Part shown: positions 6,844 to 15,561 of the stretch, one piece after another
Position numbering within the stretch: the first letter of the stretch is position 1
Layout: every line of letters begins with the position of its first letter
DNA from: JAVKBW01 sp964352715
GTDB taxonomy: Bacteria; Pseudomonadota; Alphaproteobacteria; UBA8366; Aestuariispiraceae
Length of the DNA stretch: 44,640 bases
NCBI GenBank assembly: GCA_964352715.1
Contig: CAYGSU010000031.1
Span: forward strand, 1 to 44,640
Direction of reading: 5' to 3'
Notes under the pieces: model-generated
Seen by the model: only the letters and a program-made list of their open reading frames with translations
Database searches by the model: none
Told to the model about the DNA's origin: nothing
Program-made: the position numbers and the translations under genes

Positions 6844-8847
6844 CTACTGGCAGGAAAGGCATTCCTCGTAGTCGGTCGTGGCCGGCGCCTCGACAGGTCG
6901 AGGGTCGCCGTTGACCTTGCCCAGAAACGGCACCGTTTTAAGCCGAACGTCTGCCGTCGGCTTTACACCGATCCCGTGTTCATCGCCGGCTTCCGCCCGC
7001 TGGATCGATTTCGACCGGCAATAGTAAAGGCTCTTCACGCCCTGCTTCCAGGCCTGGAAATGAAGCTGGTGCAGGTCCCGCTTGTGAACGTTGGCCGGCA
7101 GGAAAACATTCAGCGACTGCGCCTGACAGATGAAGGGTGCGCGGTCAGCGGCGTGTTCGATCAGCCAGCGCTGGTCGATTTCGAATGCCGTCTTGAAAAC
7201 GTCCTTCTCGTCGTCGGTCAGGAAATCGAGATGCTGCACCGACCCTTCGTTTACCGAGATCGACGACCAGGTATCGTCATCGTCATGGCCTTTTTCCGCC
7301 AGCAGCGCTTTAAGGTGCTTGTTGCGGACATTGAACGAGCCGGACAAGGTCTTGTGCGTGAAGGAATTCGCCGCAATCGGTTCGATGCCGGGCGAGGTGC
7401 CGCCGCAGATGATCGAGATCGACGCCGTCGGCGCGATCGCCATCTTGTTCGAGAACCGTTCCATCACGTTGAACTCCGCCGCATCCGGGCAGGCGCCGCG
7501 CTCTTCCGCCAGCAGGATGGAGGCTGCATCGGCCTGGCTGCGGATATGCTTGAAGATGCGCTTGTTCCACACTTTCGCCATGACGCCCTCGAAGGGCAGT
7601 TTCTTGGACTGCAGGAAGGAATGCATGCCCATGACGCCCAGGCCGACCGAGCGTTCGCGCATCGCTGAATATTTCGCGCGCGAAAAATCGTCCGGCGCCC
7701 GGTCGATAAAGTCCTGCAATGCGTTGTCCAGAAACCGCATGACGTCAGTGATGAAGTCGGGATCATTTTCCCACTGGTCGAAGGTTTCGACATTCAGCGA
7801 CGACAGGCAGCAGACGGCGGTCCGGTCATGACCGTCCTTGTCGATGCCGGTCGGCAGGGTGATTTCCGAACACAGGTTGGAGGTCTTGACCGTCAGGCCG
7901 GCAAGCTTGTGGTGTTCCGGCGTCGCCCGGTTCACGTGATCGATATAGATGATGTAGGGCTCGCCAGTTTCGATTCGCGCCGACAGGATGCGGATCCACA
8001 GGTCGCGCGCCCGCACCTTGCGGATCACCGCATTGTCCTTCGGGCTGGTCAGCGCCCAGTCTTCGTCATTCTCCACCGCCCGCATGAAATCGTCAGGGAT
8101 GGAGATGCCGTGGTGCAGGTTCAACGCCTTGCGGTTCGGGTCGCCACCGGTCGGCCGGCGGATTTCGATGAACTCCTCTATTTCGGGATGCGACACCGGC
8201 AGATAAACCGCCGCCGATCCGCGCCGAAGCGAGCCCTGGCTGATCGCAAGGGTCAGCGAATCCATCACCCGGATGAACGGCATGACACCCGATGTCTTGC
8301 CGTTGCCGCCGACCGTTTCGCCGATCGACCGCAGGTTGCCCCAGTAGCTGCCGATGCCGCCACCGCGCGCCGCCAGCCAGACATTCTCGTTCCACAGGCC
8401 GACAATACCTTCAAGGCTGTCGTTTGATTCGTTCAGGAAGCAGGAAATCGGCAGGCCCCGGCTGGTGCCGCCATTGGAAAGAACGGGTGTCGCCGGCATG
8501 AACCACAAACGTGAAATGTAGTCGTACAGGCGCTGAGCATGGGCTGAATCATCGGCGAAATGCATCGCAACCCGGGCGAACAGATCCTGAAAGCCTTCAC
8601 CGGGCATCAGATAGCGGTCGAGCAGTGTCGCCTTGCCGAAATCCGTCAGCAGGGAATCCCGGCTGCGGTCAACGCAGACGCGAATGCCGCGCTCGTTCTG
8701 TTTGATGTCCGGCCCGGTCTTCGGCAGCTCGTCTTCAAGCGCCAGTTCCGCAGCAATGACCTTCTCTTTGACGGCGGACTCATCCGCTTGCCGGTTCATT
8801 GCCGGCTTTGTCGAAGGTATGGTTCTATCCGTCATTCCGTCGGGCAC
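6844..8847 (-). CDS. nrdA: Ribonucleoside-diphosphate reductase class Ia, alpha subunit
   Basis: 667 aa. The catalytic subunit reduces NDPs to dNDPs in the cytoplasm. The first active-site cysteine is in LPISCFLN, the second in SNLCSEI. The C-terminus ends in ECLSCQ, the flexible Cys-x2-Cys tail that passes electrons from thioredoxin or glutaredoxin. The N-terminal about 55 residues are lysine/glutamate-rich and too short for a normal ATP-cone, so allosteric on/off control by that domain seems absent. The GTG start at 8847 has GAGGGG seven bases upstream; an ATG at 8835 is the alternative. Two NrdR boxes lie about 140-180 bases upstream. Confidence 0.95.
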   Translation of the reverse strand: MPDGMTDRTIPSTKPAMNRQADESAVKEKVIAAELALEDELPKTGPDIKQNERGIRVCVDRSRDSLLTDFGKATLLDRYLMPGEGFQDLFARVAMHFADDSAHAQRLYDYISRLWFMPATPVLSNGGTSRGLPISCFLNESNDSLEGIVGLWNENVWLAARGGGIGSYWGNLRSIGETVGGNGKTSGVMPFIRVMDSLTLAISQGSLRRGSAAVYLPVSHPEIEEFIEIRRPTGGDPNRKALNLHHGISIPDDFMRAVENDEDWALTSPKDNAVIRKVRARDLWIRILSARIETGEPYIIYIDHVNRATPEHHKLAGLTVKTSNLCSEITLPTGIDKDGHDRTAVCCLSSLNVETFDQWENDPDFITDVMRFLDNALQDFIDRAPDDFSRAKYSAMRERSVGLGVMGMHSFLQSKKLPFEGVMAKVWNKRIFKHIRSQADAASILLAEERGACPDAAEFNVMERFSNKMAIAPTASISIICGGTSPGIEPIAANSFTHKTLSGSFNVRNKHLKALLAEKGHDDDDTWSSISVNEGSVQHLDFLTDDEKDVFKTAFEIDQRWLIEHAADRAPFICQAQSLNVFLPANVHKRDLHQLHFQAWKQGVKSLYYCRSKSIQRAEAGDEHGIGVKPTADVRLKTVPFLGKVNGDPRPVEAPATTDYEECLSCQ

Positions 8848-8983
8848 GACAATTCCCCTCTTTTCATTCCTTAACCGACTATTTTTCCACAGTCGGTGCC
8901 TCGCCCTGCGTCCCGCTCCATGGCCGCTTTCCAGGGTTTTCCCCGCTTTTCACAGCCTGTGCGTTGTATATTCTGTGGGCAAT

Positions 8984-8999
8984 TCACTAGATCGTGTGT
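8984..8999. promoter_or_regulatory. NrdR box 1 (nrdA-proximal)
   Basis: TCACTAGATCGTGTGT agrees with the NrdR consensus ACACWATATATWGTGT in about 11 of 16 positions. Its centre is 31 bases from the second box, i.e. three helical turns, the usual NrdR pair spacing. NrdR represses ribonucleotide reductase operons when dATP is high. Confidence 0.75.
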
Positions 9000-9014
9000 G
9001 CCCCATCGCAAGTT

Positions 9015-9030
9015 TCACAAGATATAGCGA
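9015..9030. promoter_or_regulatory. NrdR box 2 (nrdA-distal)
   Basis: TCACAAGATATAGCGA agrees with the NrdR consensus in about 12 of 16 positions and is in phase with box 1 (31 bases centre to centre). The pair sits in the divergent nrdA/SRAP intergenic. Confidence 0.75.
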
Positions 9031-9083
9031 GTTCTCGGCAACGTCCACACCGAATCGTCGCCGTTTCGTAACAAAAACTCTAC

Positions 9084-9114
9084 AAACGTTGATTGGTGCA
9101 AATCGGCAACGTTT
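9084..9114. repeat. Perfect 8-base inverted repeat before the SRAP gene
   Basis: AAACGTTG (9084-9091) and its reverse complement CAACGTTT (9107-9114), separated by 15 bases. Each arm contains the palindrome AACGTT. The 10-mer TCGGCAACGT occurs at both 9035-9044 and 9103-9112. The inverted repeat ends 16 bases before the SRAP start codon, so it may be an operator or a leader hairpin. Confidence 0.6.
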
Positions 9115-9130
9115 CGGCCATATTACCAAC

Positions 9131-9871
9131 ATGTGCGGACGATTTTCTCTCACCAGGCCTGTCGATGCGATCCGAAAGCTGTTCGGATTCTCGCAGATTC
9201 CCAACCTGCCGGCGCGGTACAATATCGCGCCGACCCAGGCGGTTCTCGCTGTTCGCGCGCCGGACCCGGGCGTCGCATCCGAGGTCGCCCGGCAAGCGTT
9301 TCTGGCACGCTGGGGGCTTGTGCCCTCGTGGGCGAAAGACACAAGCATGGCGTCTAAAATGATCAATGCGCGGGCGGAAACGGTCGCTGAAAAACCGGCT
9401 TTCCGAACAGCCTTCCGGCGCAGTCGCTGCCTGATTCCCGCCGACGGATTTTTCGAATGGAAAACGGAGAACGGGGCCAAGCAGCCTTACCGAATCGAAA
9501 TGGCGGATGACGGTCTGATGGCTTTCGCCGGTCTGGCCGAACGCTGGCGCAGCCCGGATGGCGAAACCATAGAAAGCTGTACCATCGTTACCACCGAAGC
9601 CTGCCCGGCGCTGACGGATGTTCACCACCGCATGCCGGTGATTCTCGATCAGGACCGGTTCGAAACATGGCTCAGCGGCGATCCGTCCGCGGCGGCGAAA
9701 GTCATGACGCCGTATCGCGGCAACCGCGGGTTCCGGGTCTATCCGGTTTCGATGCGGGTCAACAATGTCAGAAATGACGACGCATCGATCCTGCAGCCCG
9801 CTGAGCCGGGTGAGGGCGAACAGGATACGTCCGGGTCCGCCGGCAAGGCAGGGCAACTGAGCCTGTTTTGA
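9131..9871 (+). CDS. yedK: SOS response-associated peptidase (SRAP, YedK/HMCES family)
   Basis: 246 aa starting MCGRFSLT. The frame is open upstream, but Cys2 must be the second residue because the family exposes it as the catalytic N-terminus; this fixes the start at 9131. Other catalytic elements are present: the NIAPTQ segment, an Asn-Ala-Arg-Ala-Glu stretch (INARAETV), GFFEWK with the active Glu, and the HHRMP histidine. Family members form a thiazolidine crosslink with abasic sites in single-stranded DNA. The gene is divergent from nrdA, pairing dNTP supply with abasic-site protection. Confidence 0.93.
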   Translation: MCGRFSLTRPVDAIRKLFGFSQIPNLPARYNIAPTQAVLAVRAPDPGVASEVARQAFLARWGLVPSWAKDTSMASKMINARAETVAEKPAFRTAFRRSRCLIPADGFFEWKTENGAKQPYRIEMADDGLMAFAGLAERWRSPDGETIESCTIVTTEACPALTDVHHRMPVILDQDRFETWLSGDPSAAAKVMTPYRGNRGFRVYPVSMRVNNVRNDDASILQPAEPGEGEQDTSGSAGKAGQLSLF

Positions 9872-9889
9872 CGGGGCGGGTGATACCGC

Positions 9890-11026
9890 CTATTCGATGC
9901 CGTCATCTTTCTTTTGCGATGCCGCCAGGGCCGTCAGTTCGTCGCCCGCTTCGTCATAATATTTCTGTGCGCCGGGATGCAGTGGTACCCCGCCGTCGAT
10001 CATCGCCTTGCTGGGGTCGGCGAACTGGCTGCGTGGATTGTTCTGCAGAAACAGGTCGCGTGTGTTGCCTTGCCAGAGCGCCTTGGTGATCTGTTCGATA
10101 AGATCGTCCGGTTGTTCCGCAAGGACCACCCATTTCACGCCGAGGCTGACTGTGGGTGTGCCGATCACGCCGTAGTAGGTTCCCGGTTCGATCTGTGTTT
10201 CAGTGACGAACGGATAGAGTTCCCGAAGTTTCGTCAGCTGATCGAGCGCTACCGGCAACAGGCGGATGGAAATTTCCTTCGCAAGTTCCTCGATCGCTTC
10301 GACAGGCGCTGCTTCAAGCAGGAACATCGCGTCGATTTGCCCCGACAACAGAGCGTCCGTCGCCGGGCCAGGTTTCATCAGACTGACTTTCACATCGGCT
10401 GTCGTCAGGTCATGGGCGCGGAGAACGAATTCAGCGCTTGTATAAGTTTCCGACCCGAAAGGGCCGAGTGAAACGCGCTTGCCGGCCAGATCGAAGACAG
10501 TGTCGATATCGGAATCCGCATCGACCACGATATGCAGGTCGGCGGGAACCAGATTGGCGATGACGCGAAGCCGTTCCTGACCGAACCGTTCAGGGAAAGG
10601 CCCGCCCCCGTTGTAGACCCAGTAGGCGACATCGGCCGGAACGATGGCGGATTCGAGATCGCCGGCGAGCATCGAATCAATGGCTGTCAGCGATGATACC
10701 TTTGTCTGGGCAACGGCGATCAGTCCGGGTACGCCGCACAGGCCGCCGTCATCACATTGGCGGCTACCCGGCGGTTTGCTGATACCCGCCGAAATCGCCG
10801 TGCCTAGGGCGTAGGAACTGGTTGCAGTCGGCCCTGTGCCGATCCGGAAGAAGGTCAGATGATCAGAACTGCCGGTCTGCGCCACGGCGTTGCCCAGGCA
10901 TGCAAAGACGAGCGCAATGGCTGCGAAAGCAGCGGGCAATAGATGACTCGTTCGTCGCACGGGGCTGGCGCCTTTTGGTCCAGAATTGACGCCGGGAATA
11001 CTGCGCCTCAGGGATTCCAGCGTCAA
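9890..11026 (-). CDS. TAXI-family TRAP transporter solute-binding protein
   Basis: 378 aa. A signal peptide (LLPAAFAAIALVFACLG, cleavage near AVAQ) is followed by FFRIGTGPTATSSYALGTAI, the hallmark first strand of TAXI (TRAP-associated extracytoplasmic immunogenic) binding proteins. These capture substrates in the periplasm for a fused DctQM-type permease. No TRAP permease is in the window, so this is an orphan binding protein with unknown ligand. The start is uncertain: the 1137-base frame begins with ATG at 11026, but an internal GTG at 10960 would give a more usual signal peptide. It lies 25 bases downstream of the ketopantoate reductase gene and may share its transcript. Confidence 0.85.
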   Translation of the reverse strand: MTLESLRRSIPGVNSGPKGASPVRRTSHLLPAAFAAIALVFACLGNAVAQTGSSDHLTFFRIGTGPTATSSYALGTAISAGISKPPGSRQCDDGGLCGVPGLIAVAQTKVSSLTAIDSMLAGDLESAIVPADVAYWVYNGGGPFPERFGQERLRVIANLVPADLHIVVDADSDIDTVFDLAGKRVSLGPFGSETYTSAEFVLRAHDLTTADVKVSLMKPGPATDALLSGQIDAMFLLEAAPVEAIEELAKEISIRLLPVALDQLTKLRELYPFVTETQIEPGTYYGVIGTPTVSLGVKWVVLAEQPDDLIEQITKALWQGNTRDLFLQNNPRSQFADPSKAMIDGGVPLHPGAQKYYDEAGDELTALAASQKKDDGIE

Positions 11027-11051
11027 TGGCCAACGGCCGCCATTTCACATG

Positions 11052-12047
11052 TCAGGCCGGGCCTTCGTAACATCCGGCTGTGATGGCCCGCAATCGGGTC
11101 AGTCCGTATATTGCCTTCAGCATCGGTGTATCAATCGACAGCCAGTCCGCCAGTTCGATGACGGCGCCGAGAATGGCGTCCAGTTCGATCGACCGGCCCT
11201 TTTCGAAATCCTGCAGCATGGATGTCTTGAAAGCGCCGAGCCCCTTGCCCTGGTCGAGCCGCTCGTCAATCGACATGCCGAGATCGATATCCAGGGCCGA
11301 TGCGACTGCCTCGGTTTCGGCCATCATCGTCCGGCTGACGGCGCGGACATGAGGATCGTCTATCGTTTGTTCCATCGTCGCGGCGGTCAGCACCGAAATC
11401 GGATTTGCATGGATATTGCCCCACAACTTGACCCAGACCTGCTGCCGGATGTCATCGCCGAAAGGTGCGCGAAAGTCGGCCTTTTCCAGAACCTTTGCGA
11501 CCTTCCCGGACATTGCGTTGCCCGCTGTGGCGACATCGCCAAGCATCAGCCGGCGCGGGCCGACGCTGTTGATGGTGCCCGGTCGGGGTATATCGGCAGC
11601 GATGTAGACCACACAGCCGACCATCTGCGCCGCCGGCAGGGCGGCGGCCAGTTTTCCGCCAGGGTCGACCGACACAAGGGTACGTTCGGCGATCTGTTTC
11701 CGGTCGGTTCCGTGCGTATACCACCAGGGAATACCGTTGATGGCCGGCACGATGATGGTCTGCGGACCAACCAGCGGGGTGATGGCGGGCAGGGCCGCTT
11801 CGAGGTGGTGCGCCTTGGTTGCCAGGATCACGATATCCTGTGGTCCGGCGCTGGCGGTATCGGCACTGTCGAGAACAGTGGGCCTGCCTTCGTAGACCTG
11901 GCCCCGCTCATGTATTGAAAGACCGCTCGCCTGCAGCCTGCCGACGGTTTCACCGCGCGCGACCAGGGTGCAGTCCTGTCCGCTGGCGGCGATCTTGCCG
12001 GCGATCAGCCCGCCGATGGCTCCTGCTCCGAAAACCGTTATCTTCAT
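11052..12047 (-). CDS. panE: 2-dehydropantoate 2-reductase (ketopantoate reductase) family
   Basis: 331 aa. The N-terminal Rossmann motif GAGAIGG (residues 7-13) binds NADPH. A conserved ATKAHH segment (usually xTKAxQ) and the C-terminal helical domain follow. The family reduces ketopantoate to pantoate in pantothenate synthesis. Alphaproteobacteria often carry several paralogues with other 2-oxo-acid substrates, and the pairing with a TAXI binding protein rather than panB/panC makes this copy's substrate uncertain. The symbol is therefore a family label. Confidence 0.85.
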   Translation of the reverse strand: MKITVFGAGAIGGLIAGKIAASGQDCTLVARGETVGRLQASGLSIHERGQVYEGRPTVLDSADTASAGPQDIVILATKAHHLEAALPAITPLVGPQTIIVPAINGIPWWYTHGTDRKQIAERTLVSVDPGGKLAAALPAAQMVGCVVYIAADIPRPGTINSVGPRRLMLGDVATAGNAMSGKVAKVLEKADFRAPFGDDIRQQVWVKLWGNIHANPISVLTAATMEQTIDDPHVRAVSRTMMAETEAVASALDIDLGMSIDERLDQGKGLGAFKTSMLQDFEKGRSIELDAILGAVIELADWLSIDTPMLKAIYGLTRLRAITAGCYEGPA

Positions 12048-12077
12048 CTCAGTCTGTCCGCGCCCCGCCGGGTGGTG

Positions 12078-12123
12078 TTAATAAAATGCGGGCGACGTGC
12101 CGGTGTTCCGGCAGGCCGCCCGC
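12078..12123 (-). terminator. Terminator of the aap operon
   Basis: Nested stems GCGGGCG/CGCCCGC (12088-12094, 12117-12123) and TGCCGG/CCGGCA close on a four-base loop. On the minus strand they are followed by ATTTTATTAA (12087-12078). A strong intrinsic terminator after aapP. Confidence 0.75.
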
Positions 12124-12134
12124 TTGATTACAGC

Positions 12135-12164
12135 AATCCGGCATCGTTTCGACAATGCCGGATT
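12135..12164 (-). terminator. Second 3' hairpin of the aap operon
   Basis: A perfect 10-bp inverted repeat AATCCGGCAT/ATGCCGGATT with a 10-base loop, 13 bases past the aapP stop. No T tract follows, so it is more likely an mRNA-protecting hairpin in tandem with the true terminator at 12078-12123. Confidence 0.6.
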
Positions 12165-12177
12165 CCGGTGACGTGTT

Positions 12178-12957
12178 CTAGTGATCCAGAATCTGGCTGA
12201 GGAACAGTTTTGTCCGGTCGGATTGCGGATTGGTGAAGAACTCTTCCGGTTCGTTCTGCTCGATGATCTCGCCGCCATCCATGAAGATAACCCGGTTTGC
12301 GACTTTACGGGCGAAACCCATTTCGTGCGTCACGCACAGCATGGTCATGCCGGTTTTCGCCAGATCGATCATCACTTCCAGCACTTCGGAAATCATTTCC
12401 GGATCAAGCGCCGATGTCGGTTCGTCGAACAGCATCACCCTCGGGTTCATGCACAGCGACCGCGCAATCGCCACACGCTGCTGCTGCCCCCCTGACAATT
12501 GACCCGGGAACTTGTTCGCCTGTTCCGGAATCTTGACCTTTTCGAGAAACTTCATCGCGGTTTCGATAGCCTGTTTCTTCGGAGTCTTGCGAACCCAGAT
12601 TGGCGCCAGCGTGCAGTTTTCCAGCACGGTCAGGTGCGGAAAAAGATTGAAGTGCTGGAAGCACATGCCGACTTCTGATCGGATCTTGTCGATGTTTTTC
12701 AGATCGTTCGTCAGTTCAATGCCGTCGACGATAATCGATCCCTGCTGGTGTTCTTCCAACCGGTTGATGCAGCGTATCATGGTCGACTTGCCCGAACCGG
12801 ACGGTCCGCAAATAACAATCCGCTCACCACGGTTGACGGTCAGATTGATGTCTTTCAGGACATGAAACGATCCATACCACTTGTGCATTCCGGTGATCTG
12901 GATAACGACTTCATCGGAAATTTTCATTTCGTTTTCGGCAGTTTGAGTTTCAGCCAT
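12178..12957 (-). CDS. aapP: General L-amino acid ABC transporter, ATP-binding protein
   Basis: 259 aa. Walker A GPSGSGKST, signature LSGGQQQRVAIA, Walker B MLFDEPTSALD and the switch His in CVTHEMGF are all present. It is the ATPase of the AapJQMP/BztABCD high-affinity polar amino-acid importer. Last gene of the operon, 33 bases after aapM. Confidence 0.95.
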   Translation of the reverse strand: MAETQTAENEMKISDEVVIQITGMHKWYGSFHVLKDINLTVNRGERIVICGPSGSGKSTMIRCINRLEEHQQGSIIVDGIELTNDLKNIDKIRSEVGMCFQHFNLFPHLTVLENCTLAPIWVRKTPKKQAIETAMKFLEKVKIPEQANKFPGQLSGGQQQRVAIARSLCMNPRVMLFDEPTSALDPEMISEVLEVMIDLAKTGMTMLCVTHEMGFARKVANRVIFMDGGEIIEQNEPEEFFTNPQSDRTKLFLSQILDH

Positions 12958-12990
12958 TTTCCTGTTCCTCTTTCTTTTCTTTATGCCGGA

Positions 12991-14118
12991 TCAGCGCTTG
13001 TGACCGGTATGCAGCTTGTTCTCCAGGTAGATCGAGTAACGCGACATCGCGAAACAGGAAACAAAGAAGAAGACTGCAGTATAGATATAGGCTTCAGCCG
13101 CCAGGCCGTTCCATTCAGGGTCTGACAACGACGACTTCATGATGCCAAGCACGTCGAACAGGCCGATGATGATGACCAGCGTTGTGTCCTTATAAAGGCC
13201 GATAAACGTGTTCACGATACCGGGGATCGACACTTTCAACGCCTGCGGCAGTATGATCAGCCGCATCGATTGCCAGTAATTCAGCCCCATCGCGTCGGCG
13301 GCTTCGTATTGCCCTTTCGGCATCGATTGCAGGCCGCCGCGGACAACCTCGGCGACGTAGCCGGAGGCGAACAGCGTCACCATGATCAGCACCCGAAGCA
13401 GCAGGTCGAACTGCGTACCCGGCGGCAGAAAATAGTTCAGCATTGTCGAGGCAACGAACAACAGGGCAATCAGCGGCACGCCACGGATGAACTCAATGAA
13501 CACCGTACACAGCGTTCGCATCGCGGGCAGATTGGACGCCCGCCCGAGCGCGAGCACAATGCCGATCGGCAGGGAGAATACGATGCCGACAACGCCGATC
13601 ACGATGGTCAAGAGAACGCCACCGAACTGGTCGGTGCCCACCGGCTCCAGACCCAGACCACCAACCAGGAGCCAGCCGCCGATAAACGGATACGCCAGCG
13701 AGAAAAGAAACATCTTGCCGCGTGCCGGAAACTTGTCGAACAGGATTGGCCCAAGCGCGACCAGCAGAAGTATGAAGGCCAGATTGGGCCGCCAACGTTC
13801 GTCCGGCGGATAAAAGGCGTAAATCGATTTTTCGAACTGGGCGACAATCAGCGCCCAGCAAGCGCCGCTCTCATTGATCTCACGGCATTCCTGGCGCGAG
13901 GCGGCATCGACAACAGCGTCGATGACTGCCCATTCCAGCATGTTCGGAATAATCAGCCACAGGATCCATATCGCCAGCAGGGTCAGGATCGTATCGGTTA
14001 TGGACCCGAAGAAGTTATCGCGAATCCATGCCACCGGACCGACAAGGTTTTTCGGCGGCGGCATGTCGGGATGTTTCCCGGGAGGGTAAGCGCCTTGTGT
14101 CGTGGAGACATCAGTCAT
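12991..14118 (-). CDS. aapM: General L-amino acid ABC transporter, permease
   Basis: 375 aa inner-membrane permease. After an N-terminal membrane region with a cysteine-bearing periplasmic loop (SRQECREINESGACW), the HisM-like domain carries the EAA loop (GQYEAADAMGLNYWQSMRLI) that docks on AapP. The length, much above the roughly 220 aa of HisM types, is typical of AapM/BztC. It starts 13 bases after aapQ. Confidence 0.93.
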   Translation of the reverse strand: MTDVSTTQGAYPPGKHPDMPPPKNLVGPVAWIRDNFFGSITDTILTLLAIWILWLIIPNMLEWAVIDAVVDAASRQECREINESGACWALIVAQFEKSIYAFYPPDERWRPNLAFILLLVALGPILFDKFPARGKMFLFSLAYPFIGGWLLVGGLGLEPVGTDQFGGVLLTIVIGVVGIVFSLPIGIVLALGRASNLPAMRTLCTVFIEFIRGVPLIALLFVASTMLNYFLPPGTQFDLLLRVLIMVTLFASGYVAEVVRGGLQSMPKGQYEAADAMGLNYWQSMRLIILPQALKVSIPGIVNTFIGLYKDTTLVIIIGLFDVLGIMKSSLSDPEWNGLAAEAYIYTAVFFFVSCFAMSRYSIYLENKLHTGHKR

Positions 14119-14131
14119 TTTTCTATCCTCC

Positions 14132-15343
14132 TCACCGCTCGACCAGTTTGATGCGCTGGTTGTACCAGTTCATAAACGCCGAAATTGACAATGAGATCGA
14201 AAGGTAGATCAGCAGGATGATGGACATGCATTCCATCTCACGGCCGGTCTGGTTCATCGTAATGCCGCCCATTGTCGCCACTAGATCGTAGTAGCCGACC
14301 GCAATCGCCAGAGACGAGTTCTTGGTCAGGTTCAGATACTGGCTGGTGAGCGGCGGCACGATAACGCGCAGGGCCTGCGGAATGATGACTAGCTGCAGGG
14401 TTCTGTTGTTACGAATCCCCAAAGCATGCGCTGCTTCCGTTTGCCCGTGCGAGACGGCCTGGATGCCGCCACGAACGATCTCTGCGATGAAGGATGAGGT
14501 GTAGATCGATAGAGCCAGCCATAAAGCCAGAAATTCAGGCTTCAGCGACGCGCCCCCCTGGAAGTTGAATCCTTGCAGGGCAGGGTAGCTCCATTCCCAC
14601 GGCAATCCCGTTACAATAAAGACGACGATCGGCAAACCGAGAACAAGCCCGAGGCTGACGAGGAGTACCGGCGAAATCTTGCCGGTTGCTTCCTGCACCT
14701 TTTTGGCGCGTTTCGCATACAGGAATGCGCCAACAATACCGGCGATCAAGGCGATAAAAGCCGCCCAGGCCAGCGGTTGAAATTCAGGGCTCGGAACGTA
14801 GAAACCGCGGTTGGTGAAGAAGAAAATAGAATCTTCCAGTCCATCCGTACCGCGAAAATCTCGCGGCTGTGGCAGATTGCTGATGATGAAACCATGAACC
14901 AGCAAAATCCACAGCAGCACCGGCACGTTGCGGATAAGCTCAACATAGCAATAAGAAATCTTGTTCATCAGCAGGTTCTTGCTGAGTCGCAGAACGCCGA
15001 CGATGAAGCCGACGATGGTTGCCAGTATGATGCCGCAAAAAGCGACCAACAGGGTGTTCAGCAGACCGACAAGGCCAGCGATGAAGTGGGTGTCGCGCGA
15101 TGTGAAGTCGATCAAGGGTGAGAACCCGATATCGTAGCCCGACGTGTCTCCCAGAAATTCGAACTGGATCCCCTTACCCAGGGCATCAAGGTTAACAACA
15201 GCGTTCCGGACCAGATAAGCACCAATGCCGAATACTACGGCAATTGTCAGTATCTGAATAATTACGCCACGTGCTTCCTTGTTGTTCCAGGCGCGCAGCA
15301 GAGCGTTCTGCGAACTACCTGAAGATGCTTCAATTGTCGCCAT
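14132..15343 (-). CDS. aapQ: General L-amino acid ABC transporter, permease
   Basis: 403 aa inner-membrane permease with an EAA loop (GQTEAAHALGIRNNRTLQLV) near the C-terminus and a long insertion containing NLPQPRDFRGTDG, as in AapQ/BztB. It pairs with AapM as a heterodimer. It is separated from aapJ by 218 bases that contain a large hairpin. Confidence 0.93.
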   Translation of the reverse strand: MATIEASSGSSQNALLRAWNNKEARGVIIQILTIAVVFGIGAYLVRNAVVNLDALGKGIQFEFLGDTSGYDIGFSPLIDFTSRDTHFIAGLVGLLNTLLVAFCGIILATIVGFIVGVLRLSKNLLMNKISYCYVELIRNVPVLLWILLVHGFIISNLPQPRDFRGTDGLEDSIFFFTNRGFYVPSPEFQPLAWAAFIALIAGIVGAFLYAKRAKKVQEATGKISPVLLVSLGLVLGLPIVVFIVTGLPWEWSYPALQGFNFQGGASLKPEFLALWLALSIYTSSFIAEIVRGGIQAVSHGQTEAAHALGIRNNRTLQLVIIPQALRVIVPPLTSQYLNLTKNSSLAIAVGYYDLVATMGGITMNQTGREMECMSIILLIYLSISLSISAFMNWYNQRIKLVER

Positions 15344-15491
15344 TTTTCCCCAACCACTGCGCCCTCAATTTTTTGACGGGTCTTGTTTGGTTCGTCTTTT
15401 CTCGGAGCGGCGCATCTTAGTGTTTAGCTGTTCTGAGTATTTTTTATTTTTCAGCCGTTCTTTCCCGGCTTCCCAGACCCGGAAAATGCAG

Positions 15492-15545
15492 CCGGCGGGA
15501 CGGTTGAAGAGGAGCTACAAGCGCCTCGACTACCATACCCGCCGG
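15492..15545 (-). promoter_or_regulatory. Two-part hairpin between aapJ and aapQ
   Basis: Outer 8-bp arms CCGGCGGG (15492-15499) and CCCGCCGG (15538-15545) enclose an inner stem GAGG-A-GC/GC-G-CCTC (15509-15527) with a TACAA loop. On the minus strand no T tract follows. Such hairpins after the binding-protein gene of ABC operons usually stabilise the upstream message or attenuate read-through, raising AapJ over the permeases. The function here is inferred. Confidence 0.55.
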
Positions 15546-15561
15546 ACTAAGCATTGGCGTA

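Noticed and set aside
9031..9046. LexA (SOS) box before the SRAP gene
   Set aside because: A GTTC is present, but no second GTTC seven bases later, so the alphaproteobacterial LexA pattern is not met.
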